Below the pieces are notes generated by a model. It was not told where the DNA came from and did not search any database. It saw nothing but the letters and a program-made list of their open reading frames with translations. Below are positions 25,942 through 35,158 of a DNA stretch of 64,000 nucleotides, piece after piece. The translations under genes were made by a program, and so were the position numbers. Position 1 is the first letter of the stretch; each line of letters begins with the position of its first letter. The stretch is from Abyssicoccus albus (GTDB lineage: Bacteria; Bacillota; Bacilli; Staphylococcales; Abyssicoccaceae): contig NZ_RKRK01000002.1 in NCBI RefSeq assembly GCF_003815035.1, forward strand, positions 614,163-678,162. The letters run 5' to 3'.

Positions 25942-27381
25942 TCATGTCTGAGTCACAAATTGAATAACATTTTTCATCTGAGGATCATCATTTCTTAAAT
26001 GATCAAAAATGACTTTCATAAATGTATCTGTTGTTTTTCCGTGCATTTCACCAGTTGCCTTTATTTCGTACTCTTGTTGAAATGCCTTGAGTGCTTTCTC
26101 AGTTTCACTATCGAATTCTTTATTTGGAGACTTTATTGAATAGCCTAATGATTGAAGTCCAAACTCTATAAACTGGATATCTTCACCTTTGCTATTTTCT
26201 TTGTAAACTTTATCTGAATCTAACATTGTCAAATGCTTATATATACTTGGTTTTATCACTTTGTCAGGTTTAATGCCTTTGTCATGAATCCATCTTTCAT
26301 TCGGTGTCAACCATTTAGAGTTAGTGTATTTTAATAACTCATTTCCAAATTGCTTAGTCGTTTGAACAACGCCTTTACCATATGATGATTCACCAACAAC
26401 TGTCGCATTTATATGATCTTGTAATGCACCTGCAAATACTTCAGATGCACTAGCAGATCCTTCATTGAGAACGATTGTTATCGTCTTATCTTCTAATCCA
26501 TCTACTTGATCAATAGTTGTTTTAACTTCTTGCTGTTTACCATCTCTTGTTTCTAAAATTGCGGCAACTTTATTGTCTCCTACAAACAATCCAATCATAT
26601 TTACAGCTTCATCTAATAAACCACCTGGATTGTTTCTGAAGTCTAAAATCAAATGGTTATGGTCATTGTTAACAACTTTATCTAATACATTGGATAATTC
26701 TTTATGCGTACCCTGTTGGAATCTTGATATCGTAATAATATCTGTCGATTCATTTTCAATAGATTGATGACTTACACTATCCATATGAATCTTATCTCGT
26801 GTGATTTCAACATCGAACGGCTGTTGATTTCCTCTGACGATAGTTAATGTAACTGTAGTCCCTTTTTCTCCTCGAATTTTCTTAACGGCATCGTTAACAT
26901 CTTGACCTTCAATTGAGTCTCCATCAATACCGATGATTTGATCTTTAGGTTGTAATCCTCCTTTTTCAGCTGGTGAGCCTTTAATTGGGCTTGAAATAAA
27001 TATTTCATTATCTCGTTGTTCAATCTCAGCACCGATGCCTTCAAAATTTCCACTAATTGATTCGTCAAATTGAGAAAGTTCCTCCTCTGTTAAATATTCA
27101 GAATATGGATCCTCAAGTCCTTCGACCATTCCATCAATTGCTGAATCTATAAGCTTATCTTCATCAATATCTTTATAATATTCATTATTGATTTGTTCGT
27201 ATACAGTCTCAATTTTGTCAAAATTGTTTGCTGAATGGTTTTGATTAAATAAAGATTGATACAAATAAAATGTAGCCATTGTAACTATACTCGCTACAAT
27301 CATGCTAATGAGTATAAAGAAAGTAAACAAGATCGGATTCATCGTGATTTTTCGTTTTAATATATTCATTTTATCCCACAT
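25942..27381 (-). CDS. ctpA: C-terminal processing peptidase, S41 family
   Basis: 479 residues. An N-terminal membrane anchor (about residues 15-42), a helical segment, a PDZ domain (ISGNFEGIGAEIEQRD to KKIRGEKGTTV), the S41 catalytic domain with Ser in EGSASASEVFAG (about 309) and Lys in SYGKGVVQT (about 335), and a C-terminal peptidoglycan-binding domain (IQFIEFGLQSLGYSIK). It degrades or trims envelope proteins outside the membrane. The start is unsure: ATG at 27381 has no clear ribosome site; ATG at 27369 is close behind GGGAT. Confidence 0.92.
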   Translation of the reverse strand: MWDKMNILKRKITMNPILFTFFILISMIVASIVTMATFYLYQSLFNQNHSANNFDKIETVYEQINNEYYKDIDEDKLIDSAIDGMVEGLEDPYSEYLTEEELSQFDESISGNFEGIGAEIEQRDNEIFISSPIKGSPAEKGGLQPKDQIIGIDGDSIEGQDVNDAVKKIRGEKGTTVTLTIVRGNQQPFDVEITRDKIHMDSVSHQSIENESTDIITISRFQQGTHKELSNVLDKVVNNDHNHLILDFRNNPGGLLDEAVNMIGLFVGDNKVAAILETRDGKQQEVKTTIDQVDGLEDKTITIVLNEGSASASEVFAGALQDHINATVVGESSYGKGVVQTTKQFGNELLKYTNSKWLTPNERWIHDKGIKPDKVIKPSIYKHLTMLDSDKVYKENSKGEDIQFIEFGLQSLGYSIKSPNKEFDSETEKALKAFQQEYEIKATGEMHGKTTDTFMKVIFDHLRNDDPQMKNVIQFVTQT

Positions 27382-27397
27382 TTCTATTACTTACTAT

Positions 27398-27434
27398 AAA
27401 AATTAAGACATACACAATGTATGCCTTAATTTTT
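27398..27434 (-). terminator. Terminator of deoD
   Basis: AAAAATTAAGACATACA and TGTATGCCTTAATTTTT pair over 17 positions with one A/C mismatch around CAA. On the minus strand it ends in a U-run and falls between deoD and ctpA. Confidence 0.8.
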
Positions 27435-27457
27435 ATAAATAGTGACTATAGATTACA

Positions 27458-28171
27458 TTATTTAGATGCGAATTCAACTGCTGTATCGAGTGCTACTTCC
27501 ATCATATCAACAAATGAAGTTTGTCTTTCTTCACTTGATGTTGCTTCACCAGTGATAATATGATCACTTACTGTTAAAATAGATAATGCTTTTGCATCAT
27601 ATTTTTTCGCCAATGTAAATAGCGCACTAGATTCCATCTCTACCGCAAGTACACCATACTCTGCTAATTGGTCATTATTATTTTTTTCATCATAGAACCA
27701 ATCTGCAGTAAATACATTCCCTACTTTTACATTCAACCCCTTGCTCGTTGCTTTGTTATATGCAGTTGCTAACAAATCGAAATCAGCGGTTGGTGCAAAA
27801 GTAATCGGTCCGAATAATTTATTATTCGTATTAGAATCGTGAGAAGCACTCATTCCTAAAACAACGTCACGTACTTCTACATCTTTTTGGATTGCTCCGC
27901 ATGTTCCTACTCTAATTAAGTTTTTTACGCCATATTCATTCATTAATTCATTAATATAGATTGAAATAGATGGTACACCCATACCTGTTCCTTGAACAGA
28001 AATACGCTTCCCTTTATAAGTACCAGTATATCCAAACATATTTCTCACTTCGTTATATTGAGTTACATCTTCTAAGAAGTTTTCTGCGATATACTTCGCC
28101 CTCAATGGATCACCTGGTAATAATATCGTGTCTGCTATATCACCTTTTTTTGCATTAATATGAACGCTCAT
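27458..28171 (-). CDS. deoD: Purine-nucleoside phosphorylase DeoD
   Basis: 237 residues from ATG 28171 ([20 protein letters not shown]), with ACGAGGTG 5 nt upstream; the ten earlier codons to 28201 are not supported. Trimeric/hexameric type: phosphate-binding [21 protein letters not shown], and the substrate loop VEMESSALF with SDHIITGE. It cleaves purine nucleosides by phosphorolysis. In S. aureus deoD genes lie elsewhere, so its place between ctpA and yozE is a local difference. Confidence 0.95.
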   Translation of the reverse strand: MSVHINAKKGDIADTILLPGDPLRAKYIAENFLEDVTQYNEVRNMFGYTGTYKGKRISVQGTGMGVPSISIYINELMNEYGVKNLIRVGTCGAIQKDVEVRDVVLGMSASHDSNTNNKLFGPITFAPTADFDLLATAYNKATSKGLNVKVGNVFTADWFYDEKNNNDQLAEYGVLAVEMESSALFTLAKKYDAKALSILTVSDHIITGEATSSEERQTSFVDMMEVALDTAVEFASK

Positions 28172-28312
28172 CTTAACACCTCGTAATTTATTTTTATTCA
28201 TAGTAAAATCAAAAATGTAAAATTAAACCTATGAAATTATTCATATAAATTTTATTTAATTATGTCATTTACTATTCAATTAAGTTTATCATAATGATTT
28301 TATAAATAATCA

Positions 28313-28537
28313 TTAAAACAAAAGCCATTCTTCATAATCTTTCCATAAACAATCAAACACTGACAAAGGTAGGCTTGTCACATTATTTAACTCAAGATAA
28401 TTTGATATATCATCATAATCAGATGATTGTTTAGGAAATTGTATATCATTGATTATATCCTCACACATCTGACTCTCTCTACTACTATTCAATCCCGTTC
28501 TAGTTTTACAATATTGATAAAATGAATATGATTTCAT
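28313..28537 (-). CDS. yozE: YozE family (UPF0346) protein
   Basis: 74 residues: MKSYSFYQYCKTRTG, FPKQSSDYDDISNYLE, LPLSVFDCLWKDYEEWL, matching the UPF0346 family, a small helical-fold group of unknown function. It begins 7 nt after crr, so it is probably cotranscribed, although its ribosome site is weak. The crr-yozE order is the same in S. aureus. Confidence 0.88.
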   Translation of the reverse strand: MKSYSFYQYCKTRTGLNSSRESQMCEDIINDIQFPKQSSDYDDISNYLELNNVTSLPLSVFDCLWKDYEEWLLF

Positions 28538-28544
28538 CTAAAGA

Positions 28545-29045
28545 TTATTTAGCAGTTAAATTGAATATAACCGTTTGTCCTTTTTCAACTTGTTTAACAT
28601 CATTCGATGTATAAGTATCGAGTTGATCTGTGTTCGTGATAATCACAGGTGAAATTAATGATTCTGCTTTTTGTGAAATATAATCGATATCGAATTGAAC
28701 AAGTTCATCTCCTACATCGACTGTATCACCTTCAGCAATAAGAGTTTCGAACCCTTCACCTTCAAGTTGTACAGTTTCAAGCCCAATATGAATCAAAACC
28801 TCAATATCATTATCGGCTTTAAGTCCGATTGCATGCTTAGTAGGGAAAACTTGGACAACTTTACCTTTAATTGGAGAAACTACAACACCTTCAGTAGGTT
28901 TTACACCAAATCCTTCACCCATCATCTTCTCAGCAAATACAGGATCAGGTATATCTTCAATATTTACATATTCACCTGTCATTGGTGAATATAATTCAAT
29001 ATCTTTACTTACTTCTTCTTTAGAACCAAATAAGTTTTTAAACAT
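28545..29045 (-). CDS. crr: PTS glucose-type EIIA component
   Basis: 166 residues, a free-standing EIIA-Glc domain. The phospho-accepting His lies in [10 protein letters not shown] (about residue 87), the second active-site His in PTKHAIGL (about 72). It relays phosphate from HPr to sugar EIIB/EIIC proteins. ATG follows TGGAGG. A TATAAT (29112-29107) with TTTAAG 16 bp upstream suggests its own promoter. Confidence 0.94.
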   Translation of the reverse strand: MFKNLFGSKEEVSKDIELYSPMTGEYVNIEDIPDPVFAEKMMGEGFGVKPTEGVVVSPIKGKVVQVFPTKHAIGLKADNDIEVLIHIGLETVQLEGEGFETLIAEGDTVDVGDELVQFDIDYISQKAESLISPVIITNTDQLDTYTSNDVKQVEKGQTVIFNLTAK

Positions 29046-29106
29046 TTTTTATCCTCCATATTTTAAGCTCTATTTCAATCTTAATTCTAAAATATTGTTC
29101 AATACC

Positions 29107-29134
29107 ATTATACACAATTAAACTAACACTTAAA
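29107..29134 (-). promoter_or_regulatory. Likely crr promoter
   Basis: -35-like TTTAAG (29134-29129), 16-bp spacer and TATAAT (29112-29107), about 60 nt before the crr ATG. The -35 is weak. Confidence 0.45.
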
Positions 29135-29175
29135 CATTTTAACTTTAAGCGTAAATTTTAATGAATATTAAATCA

Positions 29176-29595
29176 TTATTCAAATTGTGACAGCCATTTT
29201 TCATAGCCCGACTCTTTTAATTCGCTTTTAGGTATGAAATCAATACTAGCAGAATTAATACAATATCTTAATCCACCAGATTCCTTGGGGCCATCATTAA
29301 ATACATGACCTAAATGTGATGTGTCACTTCGAACTTCAGTTCTACTCATACCATGTGAATCATCATGGACTTCGACAATATTTTCACTCGCTGCTTTAGA
29401 AAATGAAGGCCATCCACATGATGAATCAAATTTATCATGTGATGTAAACAACACTTCACCCGATAACTTATCTATATAAACACCTTCTTCAAAGTGTTTC
29501 CAATATTTATTTTCAAAAGGAGGTTCCGTGCCATCTTCTTGCGTTACATAATATTCTATATCTGATAACTCATCTATATTTCTTTTTTTTACCAT
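29176..29595 (-). CDS. msrB: Peptide-methionine (R)-S-oxide reductase
   Basis: 139 residues from ATG 29595, with AGAGGTG 6 nt upstream; three earlier codons are excluded. Motifs: CGWPSFSKA, GHVFNDGPKESGGLRYCINSASI, with the catalytic Cys in RYCIN. It repairs methionine-R-sulfoxide in proteins with thioredoxin. The zinc CXXC pairs of some MsrB proteins are absent. It lies 46 nt after msrA and is likely cotranscribed. Confidence 0.95.
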   Translation of the reverse strand: MVKKRNIDELSDIEYYVTQEDGTEPPFENKYWKHFEEGVYIDKLSGEVLFTSHDKFDSSCGWPSFSKAASENIVEVHDDSHGMSRTEVRSDTSHLGHVFNDGPKESGGLRYCINSASIDFIPKSELKESGYEKWLSQFE

Positions 29596-29641
29596 TATTT
29601 TCACCTCTTATATCACTATTAATATATCAATATTCATTCAA

Positions 29642-30163
29642 TTAATTCCAATGAGATTCTATGAATTGCTTTCGACCAGATCCTTTATAAAATTGATTAT
29701 AATGGCTACTTTCTTTTTTATAGAACTCTTGATGGTAATCTTCAGCAGGATAAAAATTCTTATAAGGCTTTATTGGTGTAATAATAGGTTTATTAAATAC
29801 TCCAGATTGATCAATAGAATCTTTAACTTGTTCAGCGATTTCTTTTTGTTGATTACTATGATAGAAAATAACTGGTTCATACATAGTACCTCTATCACCA
29901 AATTGCCCATCATTATCTGTTGGATCAAATGTTTTGAAATATATATTTAGCAGTTCCTTATAAGTCATCTTTTCATTGTCAAAATGAATCTGAACTGCTT
30001 CAGTATGTCCTGTTGTACCACTACCTACTTGTTCATATGTAGGATTCTCTACATGTCCACCAGCATATCCACTAATAACATGATTAACCCCATCAAACGA
30101 ATCAAATGGCTTAACCATACACCAGAAGCATCCACCAGCTAAAGTTGCAATTTCTTGACTCAT
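29642..30163 (-). CDS. msrA: Peptide-methionine (S)-S-oxide reductase
   Basis: 173 residues from ATG 30163 with AAGGAGTGG upstream; the GTG at 30172 lies inside that ribosome site. Catalytic motif GGCFWC (Cys at about 12), then SGYAGG and GHTEAVQ. It reduces methionine-S-sulfoxide; with MsrB it repairs both stereoisomers. Upstream is a 190-nt AT-rich gap without a recognised gene. Confidence 0.96.
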   Translation of the reverse strand: MSQEIATLAGGCFWCMVKPFDSFDGVNHVISGYAGGHVENPTYEQVGSGTTGHTEAVQIHFDNEKMTYKELLNIYFKTFDPTDNDGQFGDRGTMYEPVIFYHSNQQKEIAEQVKDSIDQSGVFNKPIITPIKPYKNFYPAEDYHQEFYKKESSHYNQFYKGSGRKQFIESHWN

Positions 30164-30362
30164 TGATACCACTCCTTAGATATTAAAAAATTTAAATATT
30201 ATAGATTATAAATATTATTTTTTAATTATATCTGAATATTATATATATACAAATAATTTGATTGTATTCTCTATATTTATAATAATTGATATTTTATTAG
30301 AAGATATTCATTTAAAAGCAATGCATGTTTTATTAAGGTAATGGATTAAAGAATAAAATAAT

Positions 30363-31088
30363 TTAAAGTTTTTCATACTCATTTTTTATTTTGTGCTCAA
30401 CCATCGTCGTAACATCTTGTAGTGATTGTTCTTTAAATATCGAAGGCTCAATTGGCTCAAGCATTTTGATTTGTACAATTCCTTCTTTAATCATATTGTG
30501 ATCATTTTTCTCCATTATCTCACTCGTTCCTTTAATTACGACTGGAACGATATTAACTTTTGCTTTTTGCGCCATTTTTAACGCACCTGCTTTAAATTCT
30601 TGAATTCCTTCTCCCTTTGAACGTGTACCTTCTGGGAAAATTAATATTGAATATCCATCATTAAGATTTTGAATTGCAGATTTAAGCATTTTCACACCAC
30701 TTCTTCTATCTTTGCGATCTATATATATACAATGCATTAAATCCATCCAATCTTTTAAAAAGGGTATTTTCTCTACTTCTTGTTTTGATACAAATCCAAA
30801 AGGTTGAAGAATTGTACTTATTAACACTGGAATATCGAAGTTCCCTTCATGATTGGCAACATAAAGTACAGGTTCTTTATAATATGGTAAATCTCCATGT
30901 ACTTTCACTTTGACCCCTGCAGTATTTAAAATATTACGTGCCCATAACTTTGGTTGAAGTTGAGTAAATCGATTGCGCTCATGGAAGTCTTCAATGTATT
31001 GCTGTTTCCTCTTAACTTCATTTAGTTTGAAACTTTTTAGGCCAGCAGCACCAATAATTGTAAATAATACTTTTGCAGTATGTAGCAT
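30363..31088 (-). CDS. plsC: 1-acyl-glycerol-3-phosphate acyltransferase
   Basis: 241 residues. The acyltransferase motifs are NHEGNFD (H-X4-D, about residue 80), the FPEGTRS block and VVPVVIKG. A short hydrophobic N-terminus suggests membrane association. It adds the second acyl chain to make phosphatidate. ATG at 31088 follows TGAGGTGAA. Separated from dfrA by a 108-nt AT-rich gap. Confidence 0.9.
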   Translation of the reverse strand: MLHTAKVLFTIIGAAGLKSFKLNEVKRKQQYIEDFHERNRFTQLQPKLWARNILNTAGVKVKVHGDLPYYKEPVLYVANHEGNFDIPVLISTILQPFGFVSKQEVEKIPFLKDWMDLMHCIYIDRKDRRSGVKMLKSAIQNLNDGYSILIFPEGTRSKGEGIQEFKAGALKMAQKAKVNIVPVVIKGTSEIMEKNDHNMIKEGIVQIKMLEPIEPSIFKEQSLQDVTTMVEHKIKNEYEKL

Positions 31089-31196
31089 TTATTCACCTCA
31101 TTTTAAAGTAATGTAATTCACACATTGTATAAAATTAAACAAAATTTTTATTCTATTCTTTCTTCTTTATCATTTTCTTACTTAATTTATTCTTTA

Positions 31197-31691
31197 TTAT
31201 TTTTTCTTCCTATATTTCTTCTTTAAATGTAAATGCTCATAAGTCAATGACTCATTCTTATTTTTATTAAATTTTTCTGATGAAATGATTTCAAAATCTT
31301 CTAAGTTATATTCTGGAAAAAAAGTGTCACCAATAAATTTTTCGTGTACGAGTGTGATATACATTTCATCAATTTGATCTATTACTTGCTGATATAAGTT
31401 ACCTCCACCGAATATAATCGGCGAATTGTAATTATTCAAATCTTCTATGCTATGAATTACTTCAATATCAAATTGATGATCATTATTAAATGTTTTATTT
31501 GAAGTTAGGACAACGTTAGTTCTATTCGGTAACGGTTTTCCCAACGATTCAAATGTACCTCTTCCCATAACAATCGTTTCACCAGTTGTTATTTGTTTAA
31601 CTCTTTTTAAATCATTAGAAATATGCCATGGCATATTTCCTTTCCAACCAATAACATTGTTTAAATCATGAGCAACAATTAATTTCAACAT
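31197..31691 (-). CDS. folA: Dihydrofolate reductase
   Basis: 164 residues from ATG 31691 with AAAGGATGG upstream; seventeen earlier in-frame codons (to 31742) are not family-like. Motifs: VAHDLNNVIGWKGNMPWHIS, the catalytic acid Asp27, MGRGTFESLGKPLPNR, and IIFGGGNLYQQ. It reduces dihydrofolate to tetrahydrofolate, working with the upstream thyA. The residue equivalent to S. aureus Phe98 is Tyr (Tyr100 here), and those equivalent to His30 and His149 are Arg and Tyr by hand alignment; Tyr98 is a known trimethoprim-insensitivity residue. The Lys-rich C-terminus (KKKYRKKK) is unusual. Confidence 0.95.
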   Translation of the reverse strand: MLKLIVAHDLNNVIGWKGNMPWHISNDLKRVKQITTGETIVMGRGTFESLGKPLPNRTNVVLTSNKTFNNDHQFDIEVIHSIEDLNNYNSPIIFGGGNLYQQVIDQIDEMYITLVHEKFIGDTFFPEYNLEDFEIISSEKFNKNKNESLTYEHLHLKKKYRKKK

Positions 31692-31807
31692 AAATACCAT
31701 CCTTTTAAAATTTATATTATCGATTTTATTGTTGGTTTTCAATATTAGCTTTTATAATGATTTTTCTCTTGCTTTAATGGATTTTATACCGGGTAGTCAT
31801 TCAAAAG

Positions 31808-32761
31808 CTAAACTGCAATTGGCGCTTTGATTGTTGGATGTGATTGATAGCCTATTAATTCGATGTCTTCAACTTCTACTTCATCGAATGAAGTGAAGTT
31901 ATAAATTTTAATATTTGGGAGTTCAAATGAGTTTCTTTCTAATTGAGTATTCACTTGTTCTATATGGTTACTATATATATGTGCATCACCCATCGTATGA
32001 ACAAATTCACCTACTTCTAAATTGCACTCAAGTGCCACAATATGTAAAAGTAGAGCATAACTCGCTATATTAAATGGGACGCCTAAAAATACATCTGCAC
32101 TTCTTTGATATAGTTGCAAACTCAGTTTATTATCTCTAACATAAAATTGGAACAGTGTGTGACATGGTGGTAATGCCATAGAATCTATTTCTGTTGGATT
32201 CCATGCGCTTACGATATGTCTTCTAGATGATGGAGTATGTTTGATTGATTCAATAACATCTTTTAATTGATCAACCACTTTACCATCACGACCATTGAAT
32301 GCTCTCCATTGCTTACCGTACACATTCCCTAAGTCACCATACTGATCAGCAAAATCATCATCATTTAAAATACGGTGTTGAAAAAGACTCATTTGTTCAT
32401 CATATTGAGCTTTAAATTGTTGATCTGTTAAAATACGGTGTCCAAAGTTAGTCATATCTGGCCCATTATAGTCTGCTGATTTTACATATTGTTCAAAGGC
32501 CCATTCATCCCAAATATGATTGTTATGCTCTAATAAGTACTTTATATTTGTGTCACCTTTAATGAACCAGAGCAGTTCAGATACAATTAATTTGAAAGGT
32601 ACCTTTTTTGTTGTCAATAACGGAAATCCCTCTGATAAATTAAATCTCATTTGATAACCAAAAATAGAATATGTGCCTGTATTTGTTCTATCATCCTTAC
32701 TGTTGGCTTCATTCAAAATCGTTCTACACAATTCAAGATACATTTCATCGGCATGGTTCAT
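31808..32761 (-). CDS. thyA: Thymidylate synthase
   Basis: 317 residues, as in S. aureus (318). It methylates dUMP to dTMP using methylene-tetrahydrofolate. The active-site Cys is in [12 protein letters not shown] (about 199); RQRS-equivalent [20 protein letters not shown] is intact. ATG at 32761 follows AAAAGGAG. A TATAAT about 40 nt upstream is the likely -10. It precedes dfrA with a 116-nt gap. Confidence 0.97.
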   Translation of the reverse strand: MNHADEMYLELCRTILNEANSKDDRTNTGTYSIFGYQMRFNLSEGFPLLTTKKVPFKLIVSELLWFIKGDTNIKYLLEHNNHIWDEWAFEQYVKSADYNGPDMTNFGHRILTDQQFKAQYDEQMSLFQHRILNDDDFADQYGDLGNVYGKQWRAFNGRDGKVVDQLKDVIESIKHTPSSRRHIVSAWNPTEIDSMALPPCHTLFQFYVRDNKLSLQLYQRSADVFLGVPFNIASYALLLHIVALECNLEVGEFVHTMGDAHIYSNHIEQVNTQLERNSFELPNIKIYNFTSFDEVEVEDIELIGYQSHPTIKAPIAV

Positions 32762-32909
32762 GTGAATTACTCCTTTTAAATTAAGTTATTATCTATTATA
32801 ATATATTTGATTGAGCTATTAATAGTAAGACTAACTTTAAAGTATTTGTTTTAACGTTTACTTCGAGTTAAGAATAAATAATTTTTCAAATTAACGGAGG
32901 TGTATAGAA

Positions 32910-32987
32910 ATGGGTCAAGAATTATTAGTTGTTTCTGGATTGGCGTTATTAGCACTATATATGATTAGTTTATGTATTACAGATTAA
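32910..32987 (+). CDS. 25-residue hydrophobic peptide on its own short transcript
   Basis: ATG at 32910 follows AACGGAGGTG with good spacing; the peptide starts MGQELLVVSG and ends LCITD, with one hydrophobic stretch of about 17 residues (LLVVSGLALLALYMISL), enough for a membrane helix. It is divergent from thyA and convergent with brxA. A perfect terminator lies at 33129, leaving about 140 nt of 3' non-coding RNA. I do not recognise it. It could be a small membrane protein, a type I toxin-like peptide without a visible antisense RNA, or a leader peptide. Confidence 0.6.
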   Translation: MGQELLVVSGLALLALYMISLCITD

Positions 32988-33097
32988 TATGCTGTTAATC
33001 AAAACATGAAATAACATATACATAACTATTATTAATGCTTACAATGTTAATCTATGGAAATCTTAATAAAGATTTTAACAGAGGTATTTAAAAGTCA

Positions 33098-33131
33098 TTG
33101 TATATAAAAATAAATTGTATATAAGAATAAA
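33098..33131 (+). repeat. Tandem 17-nt repeat in the peptide transcript
   Basis: TTGTATATAAAAATAAA (33098-33114) is followed at once by TTGTATATAAGAATAAA (33115-33131), one mismatch. It abuts the terminator stem. Probably a small duplication; function unknown. Confidence 0.6.
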
Positions 33132-33166
33132 TAGAAGCTTAGCTTTACTAAGCTTCTATTTTTTTA
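33129..33166 (+). terminator. Terminator of the small-peptide transcript
   Basis: AAATAGAAGCTTAG (33129-33142), loop CTTTA, CTAAGCTTCTATTT (33148-33161), then TTTTTATATTT. Perfect 14-bp stem. The 94 nt to brxA hold nothing else recognised. It may also end brxA transcripts from the other side, since the flank is A-rich. Confidence 0.9.
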
Positions 33167-33260
33167 TATTTATGTTATTTTATTTAATATATCTATTCTT
33201 ATATGTCTAACGATTAATACTAAAAGTATTATGAGCTAATTAAAGCCTATATTACATATA

Positions 33261-33695
33261 TTAACAATGTTCATCAAATGCATATTTGATATCCATACAT
33301 AGCTCTTGAATATCACGGCCTTCAATATGCTCCCTTGGGATAAAGTGCACTAATTGCTCTCCTTTAAATAAAGCCATAGATGGACTTGATGGAGCTTGTT
33401 GAATTTTTTCACGCATCGTTTCAGTTGCATCTTTATCTTGACCTGCAAAGACAGTGACAGCATAATCAGGTTTTGTTGGATTTTGACTATAGACTGTATT
33501 GGCAGAAGGTCTAGCAAGCCCACCTGCACACCCACATACAGAGTTAATCATGACGAATGTCGTTTCATTTTCACTCACTTTATTAAAGTGGTTTTCAACA
33601 GCTTCTTTTGTTTGTAACTCTTCAAATCCGTGTTCAGTTAACTCAGTGCGCATGCCTTTTACCATTTCATTCATATATTGTTCATATGGGTTCAT
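33261..33695 (-). CDS. brxA: Bacilliredoxin BrxA/BrxB family
   Basis: 144 residues with the redox motif [12 protein letters not shown] (CGC) and [24 protein letters not shown], diagnostic of the YphP/YqiW family. It removes bacillithiol from S-bacillithiolated proteins. bshA, the first bacillithiol biosynthesis gene, is in the same window. Relatives in S. aureus occupy the same place near thyA and cvfC. ATG at 33695 follows AGAGGGAT. Confidence 0.94.
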   Translation of the reverse strand: MNPYEQYMNEMVKGMRTELTEHGFEELQTKEAVENHFNKVSENETTFVMINSVCGCAGGLARPSANTVYSQNPTKPDYAVTVFAGQDKDATETMREKIQQAPSSPSMALFKGEQLVHFIPREHIEGRDIQELCMDIKYAFDEHC

Positions 33696-33792
33696 ATTCT
33701 ATCCCTCTTTCTTTATTTTCAAAAAATATAATTAATAAATAGATTTATAATGAGTGTATATTTATATAAATTTATTAAAATACAAATATAGT

Positions 33793-34971
33793 TTACTCCG
33801 TGTTATTTCGATTTGAGATTTGCTTCCAAACAGACCCTTTCGCATCTTCTCCGCCTTCAATTCTATGAATTGCCATCTTAACTTGAAGTGCTACTTCATA
33901 GGCATCATCATCTACATGTTGATGCAATGTTTTTAACTGATCTGAATTTCCTTCATCATAGATAAACATTGCAGCACGCCAACGTACGAGCTTACTCTTA
34001 TCTGATAAAGCTTTTTCCATGATTGGCAGTGCTTCCTTATACCCTAAATCACTAATACAATCTCCTGCAGTTCTTCTAACACTTACGTTCTTATCATCTA
34101 ATGCTTGATCAAGATACTTCAAAGTTTCAGCTTGTTCAATCATTCCTAAAAGTACAACAGCAAATCGACGTACTTGTGCTTTTTCATCTTGCAGCGCGAC
34201 AGCCAACAACTCATAATCACTTTCATCAGGTGTAGGAAAATGATCAAGCATTCGTAATCTCTCTTTCCAATCTGATGCTGCTTCAAATTCACTTAACGTT
34301 ACTTTCTTCATTTCTTTTTTTGGTACCGTGTATTCTGTTTCTTTCGCTTGTTTGATTAAGTCATCTAATTGTTTGTCAGAATATAATGCTTCTATTTCTT
34401 CTCGTATACCATCAATCTCTTCGTTCATATTGCCATAACGATCATCAAAATGAATCCATTGACGCATAAATATTACATTATCATGAGGCAATGTTACTGT
34501 TTCAACAGCATCTAAAAAACGTTCACTCAATTGAATACGCTCTTCATTAAAACGATTTGACAATTTAATTTGGTAAGGAATTTCTTTGAAGGTTAACAAT
34601 TCAACTTTAAATTCAAGATCCATTGTTTGTGTCGTATTGTCTTCATTACCTTGATGCATTTGAGCTGAATGAGTATCAGTATTATTATGATCAGACTTGT
34701 CATTGATTGAGTTATTTATGCGATCCATCGTTTCTTCAATTTTAGGAATAACTAATTTCCATTCAGCTTTTGGATGTTTATCAATTGATACAAAATTTAA
34801 CGCATAAAAAATTGATGTTACTTCTTCGATTTCAAGCAATGCGTTAATAAATATTGGATTTGTATCTTCAATCGACGTATAAGTTTCTGATTTCATCTCA
34901 TTTTTTTCTTCATCTAATACAACTTTCATCGTATTCGGACTTGGCGTAGGTTCTATATTAATAATTTTCAT
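33793..34971 (-). CDS. cvfC: CvfC-type virulence factor with Nfu-N and HEAT repeats
   Basis: 392 residues. The N-terminus (IINIEPTPSPNTMKVVLD) is the Nfu/NifU N-terminal domain; the C-terminal half holds HEAT-like repeats (DEKAQVRRFAVVLLG; DDKNVSVRRTAGDCISDLG; DKSKLVRWRAAMFIYD). It matches S. aureus conserved virulence factor C. The biochemical role is unknown. A low-complexity linker (about 90-115) with Asp, Asn, His and Thr separates the parts. The ATG follows AAAGGAGC and overlaps the zinc-finger gene by 14 nt. Confidence 0.88.
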   Translation of the reverse strand: MKIINIEPTPSPNTMKVVLDEEKNEMKSETYTSIEDTNPIFINALLEIEEVTSIFYALNFVSIDKHPKAEWKLVIPKIEETMDRINNSINDKSDHNNTDTHSAQMHQGNEDNTTQTMDLEFKVELLTFKEIPYQIKLSNRFNEERIQLSERFLDAVETVTLPHDNVIFMRQWIHFDDRYGNMNEEIDGIREEIEALYSDKQLDDLIKQAKETEYTVPKKEMKKVTLSEFEAASDWKERLRMLDHFPTPDESDYELLAVALQDEKAQVRRFAVVLLGMIEQAETLKYLDQALDDKNVSVRRTAGDCISDLGYKEALPIMEKALSDKSKLVRWRAAMFIYDEGNSDQLKTLHQHVDDDAYEVALQVKMAIHRIEGGEDAKGSVWKQISNRNNTE

Positions 34972-35158
34972 CGTATGCTCCTTTATGGGAAAGGTTTTGA
35001 CCTAAAGATTGTATCTTTTGGCCGATCGAACACATCGTAATACAATATTGATGTGCACTTGTCCTTGATTCTGATTTAATTAAATGATGTTTTATTGAAC
35101 AATCTTTACAATAATAGTCTTGCAAATGATCAATACGATGCATAATCTCTAAATTCAA
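34958..35158 (-). CDS. Small zinc-finger protein (C2HCIx2C type)
   Basis: 66 residues with CKDC, a following His, and CITMC spaced about 20 residues later: the C-X2-C, H, CIX2C pattern of a small zinc-finger family. It is translationally coupled to cvfC by a 14-nt overlap. The ATG follows AGAGGTGAT. Function unknown; the pairing with cvfC is conserved in S. aureus. Confidence 0.8.
   Translation of the reverse strand: MNLEIMHRIDHLQDYYCKDCSIKHHLIKSESRTSAHQYCITMCSIGQKIQSLGQNLSHKGAYDENY

Noticed and set aside
30173-30362. AT-rich gap upstream of msrA as a possible PerR box
   Set aside because: Only one half-site resembles TTATAAT-N-ATTATAA; the rest is ordinary AT-rich sequence.
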